NCBI GenBank assembly: GCA_033725935.1
Contig: MU867063.1
Span: forward strand, 248,001-312,000
DNA from: Cladorrhinum sp. PSN259
Taxonomy: Eukaryota; Ascomycota; Sordariomycetes; Sordariales; Podosporaceae
Length of the DNA: 64,000 nt
Direction of reading: 5' to 3'
Positions 23,156 through 34,146 of this stretch are shown in pieces. Positions within the stretch are counted from its first letter, which is position 1. Each line of letters opens with the position of its first letter. The translations under genes were made by a program, and so were the position numbers. A model generated the notes under the pieces. The model did not search any database, had not been told where the DNA came from, and saw only the letters and a list, made by a program, of their open reading frames with translations.

Positions 23156-25605
23156 ATGGATCAAACGACCAGCTCCCCCTCCTCGCCGTCAACTGGTCGA
23201 ATTATCGACCGAAAGATCGAGCGCAGTTCTCTCCCAAGAACCACCACTTTCTCGGCCAACATTGGTCGAAAGACGTTGCCCTCGCCCCGGTCCGCAAAGG
23301 CAAGTATTTTGAAGTCGCTAAAGTCGACTTTTTTGACTTGTTGAATTTATTCTAATTTATTCTGATGCTCAGAAGTCGAACCAACTCGCTGCCGCCCCCG
23401 CTGCTGCAACTGCCGCCGCCACCATGAGTGGCAACGAAGAGAACGACGTGCCCCGGCCGTCGGTTTACCCAACCTTCCTCGAGAAGAAGCAGGAGGGGGC
23501 TGGGCAGACCCCTCGGGGAATGCCCAGCTTTGCTGAGTACCTCGAGCGGCACCGGAACCCGGAGTACGTCGCGGCCGTGGACGTCGAGGGGGTCCGGGCA
23601 CGGATCGAGAGAGGGGAGGGGCTCACCAAGCCTCGCCCCCTCTTGGTCTTGCCCAGAGACCGCTCTCCCCCGGCCTGGGCCCGGCAGCTCCCTCCCCGCC
23701 GGATCTTGGAGGAGGATGAGGTGGAGGAAGAGGTGGTGACAAAAGTCACCATCCTCGACCGATCCATTCTCTTCCCTTCTCCCCCGTCGGTCCCTGCCTC
23801 TGCGTCTGCGCCTGCTGCCCTCTCTTCTCCGGTTGCTTCGCCTGGCGCTGCCCCTCTCCTCTCCTCGGTCCCTCCACCTCTTGCTGTTGTGGGTGGCTTC
23901 GCCTTTCCTGCCCCGCCTTCTCGCCGTGCTCCATCGGCCCCTCTCCGTCTTTCTCCGGCGCTTGGTTCTGGCTCTCGCCCTCTCCCCATCACCGGTGCTT
24001 CCGTCTGCTCACCTCGGCCCCTCCCCATGCCGCCAGTTTCTGCTCGTCCTGGCCTCCCGTCTGCCGTTGGCTCTTCTATCCCCAACCGTCACCCCGCCAT
24101 GGCTGCCAGCACTGCTTCTACCAGTCGCCCCCTCCCAATAGAGTCGGCTTCTGCTTGTTCAAGCCAACCCGTCACATCGGTCCCAAGTGCTGCCTCCTCT
24201 GCTTCGCCGGCCCCTCCTGTCCGCCTTCGTCATCCTTCCAGAAGCGCCGAGTTGCTTGATGGCCTCATGAAAGAGCTCACCACATTGATGGATGAGCAGC
24301 AACAGGACAATCAAAATCAACAGCAGCCCCAGCAAGATGACCAGCAGGCCTTTTATAATCAGCTACAGGCCCAACCTTATCAGCAGCACCCCCAGCAGCA
24401 TCACAAGCACGCCTATAATAACCACCAAGAGGCATCCCATATATATCAACAGGCCTCTTATAAACCTCAGCAGGCCTATCAGCAGCAGCAGAATGAGCCA
24501 CCTCGCTCTCCCCGAACCATCGAGGCATACTGGTAAGCTTTGTTCTGTCCTTTGTTTATCTTTCCCCTTTTTCTTTTATGCAAGTGTTGCATAGTTGCAC
24601 AAAGTTGTGCATGTTAACTTCCTGGAGGTCTTTCCTTCTTTTCTACTTACACTTACTTCCCTTTGCCTGCTGACCAACTCCCTTCCATTCATTCATTCTA
24701 CCACACAACAACTTTTGTCTTTCTCATTCCTTCTTTATGTTCACATCTGTTAACTCTCACCTCCAGGTCATCAATCCGCACCGCCCTCGCTCGCTCCCCC
24801 TCCCCAACAAGGGAGGAGCCTGCCGCCGCACCTGCCGCTGCTCCTGCCGTGTCCGGCCCGGTGGTGGTGCCCGCCCTGCCCGCGTTGCCCCCGCCGCGGT
24901 ACCCGGCACCTGCCCCGCCCCGGGAGTCTGGCCCCGTCTGGCCGGCCTGCGCCTCTTCGGAGGCCGAGCCTGGTCCGACGGTGCCGGGCAGTGCCCGCAA
25001 GTTCTTGGGGAGATATGTGAGTTTTATTTTTATTATTATTATTTTTTCCCTTTTGTCTTTTTCTCCTTCTCTTTCATCTTCTTCCGTTACAATTCTCCTT
25101 CCTTTCCTTCCTTTCTTCATTCTTCTTCTATTCATCTGTTTTTCTTCCTTTTCCTCTCACACACAACCTGTAACCTGTCTGCTGCAATCTTTTAATTCTG
25201 GCCATATCCATATCCCTTTTTGTGACTTTTTTGGTTTTATTTCATCAAATCACCACAGACAGCTTTATACATGCATCTTTTTGGCCTTTTTTATTTATTT
25301 ATTTTTTATTTATTTTTTTAAATTTACTCCCAAAAAAAAGCGTTTCCCCAAAAGATGATTAATCCGATGAATATGAACAAATACTGATTTCCAAAAAATA
25401 GGACGCACTAATGACCTCTCTCCCGCGTGAGCTTCTCAAAAACTCGCCAGGAATGATTGGGACAGGAATGGGAAGGGAGGAGATGTGGAAGAAGAAGAAG
25501 GGCGAGGAGAAGAAGAAGGATGACGAAGCCAAGAAGAATAATAAGGACGACGAGAAGAAGAAGGATGACGAGAAGAAGAAGGATGACGAGAAGGATGACA
25601 AGTAA
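23156..25605 (+). CDS. Four-exon, largely disordered Pro/Ser/Gln/Lys-rich protein, unrecognised
   Basis: Proposed exons are 23156-23299, 23373-24532, 24767-25016 and 25402-25605, giving 585 residues in one continuous frame. Intron 1 (73 nt) uses a GC donor, AAG|GCAAGT, with a CAG acceptor; introns 2 and 3 are GT-AG (GTAAGC and GTGAGT) and long for this window (234 and 385 nt). The protein starts with a Ser/Thr/basic segment. An acidic/helical patch with MPSFAEYLERHRNPEY then precedes a long Pro/Ala/Ser-rich low-complexity stretch, a Gln/His/Tyr-rich block of about 90 residues, a Pro/Ala segment, the motif DALMTSLPRELLKNSPGMIG, and a C-terminal tail of repeated KKKDDE units. I do not recognise a domain or function. 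The alternative start at 23424 (ACCATGAGT) would omit exon 1 and avoid the GC-AG intron. Exons 2 and 3 are markedly GC-rich. Confidence 0.65.
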
Positions 25606-26211
25606 GCTGCCTGACTGCCTGTCTTGTGCGCTGCCGTCTCTCTCTCTTTTTTTTTATCTTGAAAAAGTCTATGGGTGGGTGGTGGTTGTTTGGTTTTTTT
25701 CTTCGTTTTTTTCACTTTTTTTTTTTTTTTTTTTTTTTTTTTCGGGTGCTGGTTGGGCTGAGTTGGTTTTTCTCTGGAGGCGTTAATCTGGTGGCCTCTT
25801 TTTTTCCCCTCCTTTTTTATGGGCTATTGGGAAGAGGTGGTTTTTTTCTCCTTGTTGAATTATGTAAAGATACCCACGGACGGAAAGGAACGGCGCTTCT
25901 TTTTTTATTTAGCAAAACAAAAGTGGAAAGAAAGATACACTGATGGAGTGTGATGGCATACGGTCCTGTATAGAATGCAAGTTGGAAGCATGACAGGTTC
26001 TATCAATCACAAGCCACTGATGGACAAATCGAATAAGTCTTCAAAAATCGTAAATTGTAGTGAAATGTAAATAATGCTAATACCAAAACCGCCTCCCAAA
26101 ATTCTCTAATAAAATCGTACACAACATGAATCGTAATCATACAGTAAGGGTATCTCTCATTCCCATTAATCCCATCATATCCCTAAAAACTCCCTTTGAC
26201 TAAAAAATAAT
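25606..26211. other. Convergent intergenic region, 0.6 kb
   Basis: 3' flanks of two converging genes. It contains a 27-T run at 25716-25742 and AT-rich sequence; no gene or structured element seen. Confidence 0.7.
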
Positions 26212-26619
26212 TTAGAGATATCTTCTCCGGGACCTTGTAGAACCCAGCCCATCGGTACCCCTCATTCTCCTGGTGCCGGCGGCCTTTTGGCCAGGGCGAC
26301 CAGTGAGTGTGCCCTTGAGTTTAAGCAAGGCACCGCTGATCTTGTCGCCGATTGAGGGACGACGTTGCTGATGGTGATGATGATGGACAGGGGCAGCGGT
26401 GGTGGTCATTGTTGTGGTGTGGTGGTGTCTACGACGACGTCCACCGAAGAGTCCTCCACGAGCACGGGGCGCGACCGTGGAAGTCATGGGAGTGTGGTGG
26501 TGTGAGACGACAGCCGGCTTGGTGTGATGCGCTCTGCGGGAGGAGAAGAGTCCGCCGCGACGGGCAGTAGTGCGGGGAGCGACTGTGACGGGTGTAGCGT
26601 GGTGACGACGGCCGAACAT
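26212..26619 (-). CDS. Small His/Arg-rich basic protein, conserved fungal family of unknown function
   Basis: Single exon of 135 residues starting MFGRRHH. Residues 1-85 are made of His runs, Arg-rich patches and Thr/Ala linkers, with two GGLF(S/G)xRR units. The C-terminal third, from GDKISGALLKLKG through AAGTRRMRGTDG to the Arg-rich end, is the part I recognise as conserved in small uncharacterised fungal proteins. There is no signal peptide or membrane segment. The very high positive charge and His content would fit nucleic-acid or metal binding, but this is inference only. It converges with the disordered-protein gene and is head-to-head with hemB about 1.8 kb away. Confidence 0.75.
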   Translation of the reverse strand: MFGRRHHATPVTVAPRTTARRGGLFSSRRAHHTKPAVVSHHHTPMTSTVAPRARGGLFGGRRRRHHHTTTMTTTAAPVHHHHHQQRRPSIGDKISGALLKLKGTLTGRPGQKAAGTRRMRGTDGLGSTRSRRRYL

Positions 26620-28404
26620 TTTGAATGATTTGTGTTTATAGGCAGTGTGTTGTATAAGTGGTTTGAATTGAAGAAGTTGTTTGTTTGCTTTGGCTAGATT
26701 GATGGATTGGATTGGATTGGATTGTATTGTGTTCTGATATGGAGAAGATCAAAAATGCAAATGGAAATGGAGGAATTATCTGGCTTAATATACAACAATC
26801 TGCTTTTCAAGATGACACGACGTCACTCACCTTCAAGAAGGCATTCCAAGATGCATTTTTCTTGTGTGTCAGAGGATGCCCAAGATCTCGATGTCGCCCA
26901 TGACATCAAATGCGGATTGTTGCAACTTGGCGACATAAAAGATGAGTGGCTGATGACGAGGACCCTTTCATCATAAGCCACATGTTCACACCCCTAGACG
27001 AGAATAGGAATAAATAAAGTGACACACAGAAGAATCTTGGAACGAAGAGGACCCTTGGACCCTGAAGTGACCAAGAAGTCGGTTAGGGCGTCAGTGGCGT
27101 CAGGGTCGTTTATCATTCAACCAATCAGATCGGAGGTCTTATTGACCGTTGGACCCACATCAGGTATGATGTCACCGAGGGGTGACGAAGCCTGGTCGTG
27201 TACCATACTTGGTTCGATTCCAAATGGCGCTGGTACAATGGTGTAGCGGTACGCTTCTTTGAGGGGAGCTTGATGACAGACATATCCGTTCAGATTTGAA
27301 GCCCATCGATTTCGAGTTGAGACAAGTCTTGAAATCAACCTTTTCCTGGAACTATTTTAGTGTGAATTGATGTGCCTTCTTCTTTCCTAATCTTTCTCAC
27401 AAGTGCACGTGTATGAGATAGCTATTCCATGTGCAAACCCTCACGCTTTTGTTTGTGGTTTTGCACAGGGAATATTTTATCACGCGTGAAGTGTGAGGCA
27501 ATATCTAGGTGCCAACTCTACTTTTATAACTGTATGAACGTTGTGGAAATTCATGAGTTGGAGGATTCGAGTGCAGAGTGCTGTCACCAGGTATTGAATG
27601 GTCAGCTGGTACGGGAATCTTCTTCAACACTAGAAATTCTGCACATCTCCACATCACAGACTGTTCCAGCCTCAGGTTCCTTTGGACAAGACCGGAGTGG
27701 ATATCGCTCCGTTGGAGACCCGGAGTTAAGTTGGCCCATGGGAGGCGGCAATGCGTGCAATTGGTAGAGAAAAACCTGGATATAACCCTAACCCAAAAAG
27801 CACAAGTTATGGATGCTGCCAAGAAGTGAAGCGATTAGCTCAGCAAAGAAGCCGGCAGGTCAGACTAAAAGTTTGGAAATCCCTAAGCCCTTGTTGGTCA
27901 ATTGGGCCTTTAAGTGGGTCTAACTCAGTCAGCCCCCACCGAATTCCCGAGGTCGAGCGAACGTGAAACGAATGGCACTTACGCACTCGCAGCACAATCA
28001 CCTGCTTTTTCCCTCGGCGACGGCACTCCCGCTTTTTGAAAGGTCGTCGTATTCCGTACCTGCGTTACAGACTCCGGCCGCTGCGCTGCATTTTCCGGGC
28101 CCTCTTTTCCGGAGGCGAATTTTCTCTCATATATTTATAGATTGTTTTTCTCTTTTGCCCTTACCTCCGTCTCCGTCTCCGTGGGACCCTTCAAATAAAG
28201 GCGGCCGGATAATTATACGCAGAGTGATACGCACTTGCACAATCCTTTCCCCCCACCACCTCCGCCAAGACCTCCGAAGGGCTGTGTTTCAGAAAAGAGA
28301 ATACATCTACGGAGGAGCGACCTGCCTGTCCTGCCTCCCTCCACCAGACCTGACTCGACCGTCGAAACTCTTGCCCATACCAGACCCCATCAACTGTCGC
28401 CAAA
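26620..28404. other. Divergent intergenic region, 1.8 kb, upstream of hemB
   Basis: No supported gene. Four GGATT units lie at 26704-26723, just upstream of the small basic gene. A sequence matching the tRNA B-box core (GGTTCGATTCC, 27211-27221) is present, but no tRNA can be folded around it. The last 350 bases, with three CTCCGT units near 28165-28180, look like hemB promoter and leader. Confidence 0.55.
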
Positions 28405-29620
28405 ATGTCCTTCTCGAGCCTCGTCCAAGATCTGACTCTGCGCGACTCCGGTGCCCCGCGTAGACGTGGTGACGCATCCGTTTCGACCGTCAATGATACC
28501 GCTTCCCGAACCTCCCACATCTCCAGGGCAATGTCATACACCAGCACAGCTGCCACGAGCGTGAGCATTGCTGGCGACATCTCCAGCCAACTCCATGCCG
28601 GTTACTCCCACCCACTCGCCAGATCATGGCAGGCCGAGCGCCAGCTCACAAAGGTGAGGACTCGGCGGACAACAGGCGCATGCGATTTCCCACTGACTCT
28701 CTTCCCTCCAGTCGATGCTCATCTTCCCCCTTTTCGTTTCGGATCAAGATGATGAGGAGGTTCTCATCCCATCACTTCCCAACCAATACCGCCGCGGCAT
28801 CAACAAGCTGATTCCCTACCTCGAACCACTCGTCCACAAGGGTCTCCGCTCCGTTATCCTTTTCGGTGTTCCCATGCAGCCAGGAAGCAAGGACGCTCTT
28901 GGCACTTCGGCCGATGATCCGGAGGGCCCCGTTATTCGCAGCATTCGTCTTCTGCGCCAAAGATTCCCCCATCTCTACATTGTCGCCGATGTTTGCCTTT
29001 GCGAGTACACCAGCCACGGACACTGCGGCATTCTTCGTGACGATGGCAGCCTCAATAACCAGCTCTCGATCGACCGCATCTCGGATGTGGCTATTGCCTA
29101 CGCCCAGGCCGGTGCTCACTGCGTCGCTCCTTCGGATATGAATGATGGTCGCATCCGCGCCATCAAGCTCAAGTTGATCGAGTCTGGAATTGTGCACCAG
29201 GTCAATTTGATGTCATATGCCGCCAAGTTTTCCGGCTGTCTGTATGGACCTTTCCGTGATGCTGCTGGGTCGGCTCCTTCTTTTGGTGACCGGAGATGCT
29301 ACCAACTGCCACCTGGCGGTCGCGGTTTGGCTCGTCGTGCGATTATTCGTGACATCAATGAGGGAGCGGATATCATCATGGTTAAGCCCGCAAGCCAATA
29401 TTTGGATATCATCAGTGATGCCAAGGAACTGGCAAAGGACCATCCAATTGCTGCGTATCAGGTCAGTGGTGAGTTTGCAATGATCCACGCTGCTGCCAAG
29501 GCTGGTGTTTTCGATCTCAAGGCCATGGCGCTTGAGAGCACAGAAGGTATTTTGAGAGCAGGAGCAACGATCGTTATCAGCTACTTTACTCCAGAATTCC
29601 TGGATTGGCTTGATGTTTGA
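28405..29620 (+). CDS. hemB: 5-Aminolevulinate dehydratase (porphobilinogen synthase)
   Basis: Catalyses condensation of two 5-aminolevulinate molecules to porphobilinogen, the second step of haem synthesis, in the cytosol. Two exons, 28405-28653 and 28712-29620, with a 58-nt phase-0 intron (GTGAGG, CTGAC branch, CAG); 385 residues. The zinc-binding cysteine cluster DVCLCEYTSHGHCG is intact, which places it in the zinc-dependent class. Both active-site lysines are visible, in SYAAKFSG and in IMVKPAS. Other family motifs include APSDMNDGR, YGPFRDAAGSAP, PPGGRGLA and YQVSGEFAMI. The first 60 residues form a Ser/Thr-rich extension beyond the bacterial core. Identification is certain from these motifs. 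The encoded product is the fungal equivalent of yeast Hem2. Confidence 0.98.
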
Positions 29621-30807
29621 TCGGTTTTTTTTGTCTTGATGCATGGCGTTGATTAGCGGGGTCAAACGGCGTTTTGGCAAAAAAAATATGGAGTTAAAAG
29701 GGTAAAAACATAAAATGATGGCCGCTGCATTGCTATCGAGCGGTAATGACGTACACCTTTTAAAAATCATTATTTGGGTATACAGCAAATATAGACTCGC
29801 CGCTCTCTACTTTTAGTGTAGTATGTAGGAGGGCGTGCGCTGGATATAAATTTTATATCTCTTCTCATTGTTCAGTCATATCGTCCCAACGCTCAAGAGG
29901 ACGAGACGGCATTGCAAAGTTCCCTAAATATCTCTGCACAAGTCCCGGATACCAAAGATAGATGGCCCGGATGTCTGTGAGACGAAGTATGAATAAACTT
30001 TCTTGCTAGTTTAGTTTGCCTCCCTATTTCCGGAAACAGTCCCGCATGAGAAAACGACGAAACGGCGACCCAGCCCAGCGGATCGGGTGCGCCAGGGCAA
30101 CCAAGTAAGTTGCTTTGACCTGTCTTTTTTTGCCCCCTAGTGTTGATTTGGTTTGGTTTCTTGTAGATCAGTTCAGAGTCCCAACTTTTGGTTGGTGGAA
30201 CACAAGTTTGGTGTTTAATGAGTCTGTACGGATTCGAGACGACAAAAAACTGGGTTATATGTGTGGAAGGAGAGGGAAGGAGAAAAAAATATATTACGGG
30301 ATATAATAAATGGGGGATAATTACCCTGACATCTTCGACATTAGTCGCAAGGGAAAAAAATGGGACGGGATTTACATACTTTTGATTTTGAGCGAGCTTG
30401 GGATGATGAATGTGAAAGCGCGCCACTAAATTAAGGTAGTCTAAGTATCCGTCCTCGTTTGGATGTTTTACTAGAGCCGTTAGATGGCTCTAATTTAGGC
30501 TTGTGAGATTTGGGTTTATTAGTTTATGACAAGAAATAATGATTCGAGAAGGGCTGGGCTGGGCGTGGTTTTTGTTGTGTTTTGTTTTGTTTGCTTCATA
30601 TTCTCCTGCTTTTCCTTCTCTTCTCATAAAAGTCTGATTCTGTTTCTCTCTCTCACTCTCTCCTCTGTGTGATCTTTCGTTCAGTCGATCAAAATAAAAA
30701 TTAAAGAATATTTTTATCTTTAGTTGAAGCTAGAGATAGTAATTAGTAGGGCAGGTCGTGGCCCCCGTTTCAATACGTCCAAACAACTAACTCTCTTCTC
30801 TTTTACA
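29621..30807. other. Intergenic region, 1.2 kb
   Basis: 3' flank of hemB and leader of the acyltransferase gene. AT-rich with short homopolymers; no gene or structured element seen. Antisense frames (e.g. 29893-30426) have no recognisable content. Confidence 0.65.
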
Positions 30808-32544
30808 ATGAACGGCCACGCTCCATCACAGCACTCCCTACGATATGAGGAGAACATGGTCCTCCTAGACGAGAAATCACCCTCGGATATCGAGAGCGAA
30901 GCGGGCAGAGCGGATCTTGCCTCGCGATTTCACCCGTCTTCCTCTTCGACATCCTCGCCCTCGAGCAGCAATCATGATCGCTCCCTACCTATACCACCAA
31001 CCCTACCTTTTTCTCACACTTCTCACGCTTCTCACCCGCCAAAACCCTTATCACAACCCTCTCGCTCTCTTTTGCTTCGAACAGCAATCTTCCTCCTCCC
31101 TTCCTTCCTCCAACCAGGTCTATCAACAACCCCATCCTCCCGCCTCAGGCTCTCCCCGACAGCCTACCTAGACGGAATGCGCGGCCTGGCAGCCCTCTTC
31201 GTCTTTCTCTGCCACTACACTTACACCTGCTTCGTGATAGCCCACGGATACGGCTACGTCCCTCCCGCCTCCTTTTACGATCCTCCTTTACCTCCCCCCG
31301 ATTTCGACTTCGACTCCTCCCCTCAAGCTGAAGCGGAATACCACCACCACCCGCCAACCTCACCGACGCCCAACAACTTCACCCTGCTCAAGCTTCCCTT
31401 TATTCGTCTTTTTTACTCAGGTCCCCCCATGGTTTGCGTCTTTTTTATTATCTCGGGGTACGCCCTCTCCCTAAAACTGTTCATCTTGATCCGCTCCCGC
31501 CAGTTTTCCGGTCTGAGCCAGACGCTCTCCTCCTTAATATTCCGCCGCGCGATCCGACTTTTCTTGCCCTGCGCCATCTCGACCCTCCTCATTGTTTTTT
31601 TGGTCAGGGTGGGAGCGTACGAGTGGACGAGGGAGTTTGCGTACGACGAAGAGTACCTGCGAAACGTGCAGGAAGATCACTACCGCGCGCTGGATACAAC
31701 GTCCGACCAAATAAAAGAGTGGGCGGGGATGTTGTTTGATTTTGTGCACGTGTGGGACTGGGAAGCCTTTGGAGGGTCGACGGGGATAGACGTGCATTTG
31801 TGGACCATTCCGGTCGAGTTTCGCGCCAGCATGGTTTTGTTTCTTGTTGTGATGGGATCGAGCAGAGTCAAACCGGTCTGGAGGGTGGTTGGATTGGGTT
31901 CACTCTCGGTGTTTGTTTATAGGAGCGGGAGGTGGGAGGTTTTGTTGTTTTTCTGGGGGATGGGACTTGCGGATTTGGATGTTGGGAGGGGCCTTCATTT
32001 GACCAAAGGGGGATTGTTGAGCGGTGAGAAGGAGAAGAGTCTTGTTGTGGGAAGGAGAAGTAGGTTGTTTTGGTTTGGGTTGAGTGTTTTGGGGTTGTAC
32101 TTGATGAGTCAACCTGATTATGGAAGCGAGGAGACTCCTGGATGGGTCTGGTTGACCGGGCTGATACCTTCTTGGTGGAAAGACGGATACAGGTTCTGGC
32201 AGAGCGCCGGGTCGATGATTTTTGTGCTGGCTGTTGGGAGGAGTCAAGGTTGGCAGAGGGTGTTTGAGAGCAAAGTGGTGCAGTACTTTGGCCGGATCAG
32301 TTATGCCATGTATCTGATGCACGGTCCGGTGTTGCATACTGTCGGGTACGCGTTTGAGAGGTGGGTTTGGGTTAATGTGACGGGGATAGAGACGTTGAGG
32401 GCGTATAATACGGGCTTTGTGTTGGCGTCGGTTTTTGTGGTGCCGATTGTTATTTGGGTTTCTGATATCTTTTGGAGGGCTGTTGATGCTCCCGTGGTGA
32501 GATTTGCAAAGTGGGTTGAGGGCGTTTGTTCTATTTCTGAGTAG
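30808..32544 (+). CDS. Membrane acyltransferase, acyltransferase-3 family
   Basis: Single exon of 578 residues; the ATG at 30808 is the first in frame. The first 85 residues are disordered and Ser/Pro-rich. A hydrophobic segment near LLRTAIFLLPSFLQPG leads into YLDGMRGLAALFVFLCHY, the signature of acyltransferase-3 proteins, where the conserved histidine of the first helix is thought to be catalytic. Later landmarks are the membrane helix PPMVCVFFIISGYALSL, LWTIPVEFRASMVLF and GRISYAMYLMHGPVLH. About ten helices are expected. The family transfers acetyl or other acyl groups to sugars, sterols or secondary metabolites at membranes; the substrate here is unknown. The fungal clade is large and mostly uncharacterised. 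The long loop between helices 1 and 2 carries a Pro/Asp-rich insert (residues ~150-185). Confidence 0.93.
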   Translation: MNGHAPSQHSLRYEENMVLLDEKSPSDIESEAGRADLASRFHPSSSSTSSPSSSNHDRSLPIPPTLPFSHTSHASHPPKPLSQPSRSLLLRTAIFLLPSFLQPGLSTTPSSRLRLSPTAYLDGMRGLAALFVFLCHYTYTCFVIAHGYGYVPPASFYDPPLPPPDFDFDSSPQAEAEYHHHPPTSPTPNNFTLLKLPFIRLFYSGPPMVCVFFIISGYALSLKLFILIRSRQFSGLSQTLSSLIFRRAIRLFLPCAISTLLIVFLVRVGAYEWTREFAYDEEYLRNVQEDHYRALDTTSDQIKEWAGMLFDFVHVWDWEAFGGSTGIDVHLWTIPVEFRASMVLFLVVMGSSRVKPVWRVVGLGSLSVFVYRSGRWEVLLFFWGMGLADLDVGRGLHLTKGGLLSGEKEKSLVVGRRSRLFWFGLSVLGLYLMSQPDYGSEETPGWVWLTGLIPSWWKDGYRFWQSAGSMIFVLAVGRSQGWQRVFESKVVQYFGRISYAMYLMHGPVLHTVGYAFERWVWVNVTGIETLRAYNTGFVLASVFVVPIVIWVSDIFWRAVDAPVVRFAKWVEGVCSISE

Positions 32545-32762
32545 TATGTAGACAGTTCTGTTGGTTGGATATCCGGTTGGTGTTCTGGGATCTGGGGGCC
32601 CAGGCAGCGAGTTTCGTTTTGAGAATTTATATACACAAATAATAACAACCTCAATTGTAATGACACAAACTAGAAGCCTTCCTTCCTCCAGCAAACCTAG
32701 GTATCATACAAGCCGATTTTCTCTTCCAAACTCCATACTTTTCCCTTCACTCACTCACTGGC

Positions 32763-33587
32763 TCACAACAACCTCAATCTATGTTCCCTCTTATCAGCCG
32801 GAATATACCTCTCCGCAAGTGTCTCCTCAACACTCCTATCCAGCCTATCCTCCCTCTTCTTCCAGTCATACCGTTCGTTCAACACCTTTTCCATCTCACC
32901 AACTCCCAACAACTTCGCATCAACCTTACTCTCAACCTTCTCCTCAGCCAGATAAACAGCCGCCTTTGCTTTTCCATAAACATCCTTGCCCTTCTTAGCC
33001 AAAGCCTCTTCGCTCTTCTTCAACGTCTTCTTCACGGTCTTCGCCTTCTCCGCAGCCTTCTTCTCTAGCTCGTGCAGCTCCAGCAATGCCCTCTTCTCCA
33101 ACTCAAAAGCACCGTCATACGCCTGTTTACCAGCCTGCTTAGCCCACTTCTCTGCTTCCTTCAATTTCTCACCACCTTGGTGGCCAAGTTCCGTTCCTCT
33201 TTCTTTCGCGAAATGCGCCGCCTGAACTGCCGAGTCTTCTGTAGATGTGCGTACGGCATCCCAGTCTGTTCCTTGAGCCCATCGAACGACGTTGAGGATT
33301 TCTTGGTTCCATCTTGCTTTGATGTTTTCGACGAACTGGGAGGCGTGGTCGGAGAGAGTATCGCGTGGGACGTATGTGCCGTCGGGTCTTATGCCCGAGT
33401 GCCTGGGTCGGTATTGGGGGATGATGGGTTCGGGAGGAGGGTTCTGGCGCGTGCGGGAGATGGCGTAGTACGTTATTCCGGCTGTGAGGATTGTGCCGCC
33501 GGCCTGAGAAAAGCATAATAGTTAGTTGTGACTAACAAATCGGTGTGACTGGGAGAATGAGCGTACAAAGCGGCGGATGAAGCCCAT
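32763..33587 (-). CDS. mic12: MICOS complex subunit Mic12 (Aim5-type)
   Basis: Two exons: a seven-codon first exon (33567-33587, MGFIRRF) and 32763-33503, separated by a 63-nt phase-0 intron (GTACGC donor, CTAAC branch, CAG acceptor). The product is 253 residues. Joining gives MGFIRRF followed by AGGTILTAGITYYAI, a single N-terminal membrane helix at the very start, then a Pro-rich linker (PPPEPIIPQYRP). A conserved helical segment follows (SQFVENIKARWNQEIL, VVRWAQGTDWDAV), then a long Lys/Glu/Ala coiled coil. This is the layout of fungal Mic12, an inner-membrane MICOS subunit that helps hold cristae junctions. The first exon is too short to be found as an open frame on its own. The gene converges with the acyltransferase gene and is head-to-head with bL17m, 559 bp apart. 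Confidence 0.85.
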
Positions 33588-34146
33588 GTTGGGTGGCTAA
33601 CGTGCGATAGTGTGATTTGAATGCGCGAGATTTATAGGAAGAATGGGGAGCGAAAACAATTGCGTAAATTGTCGAACAGTTGGAAAATCAATTGACTTGT
33701 GTCAGTCGTGGTTCATGATATCCTCGGGTCTCAAAGAACGGGGAACGGCGGGAAACCGGGATGCCCCCAGTGACGTATCTAGTTAGTTATTTGAGCTCTA
33801 AATTCGGGGGAAAACGTTCAAAACGCAGCGGGTGCTCCCCGGCCGTAATGCACCCCTGTCCCCGGAGCTTGTGGTTGAATGTGGGGTCCGTTCTTTCATC
33901 CGTGCAGCCGGTTCTTGGCTCTTTGAACTCAGGTCAAGCTGCGCGATAAGATCAAAAATTTATGGGAAGACCTGCGCACTGTGGTCCATGTTGAAGCCCA
34001 TTGAACACCACCCCACGACAAGCTACACCAAACCCCGGCAACGAGATACCCAACCTTCCTGTCCTCCCACAACCCCCCATCCGAAGGAACACTTCCTGCG
34101 AGGCCATACCTAATTCCCCGACGACAATCCCTAGACATAGTTCAAA
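33588..34146. promoter_or_regulatory. Bidirectional intergenic region between mic12 and bL17m
   Basis: 559 bp separate two divergently transcribed genes for mitochondrial proteins, so it must hold both promoters and leaders. No specific factor site could be assigned with confidence. Confidence 0.5.

Noticed and set aside
27211..27221. tRNA B-box match GGTTCGATTCC
   Set aside because: No T-stem/acceptor pairing and no A-box at the right distance; a tRNA cannot be folded.
31900..32694. 264-codon frame antisense to the acyltransferase gene
   Set aside because: Low-complexity Pro/His/Asn translation mirroring the sense coding sequence.
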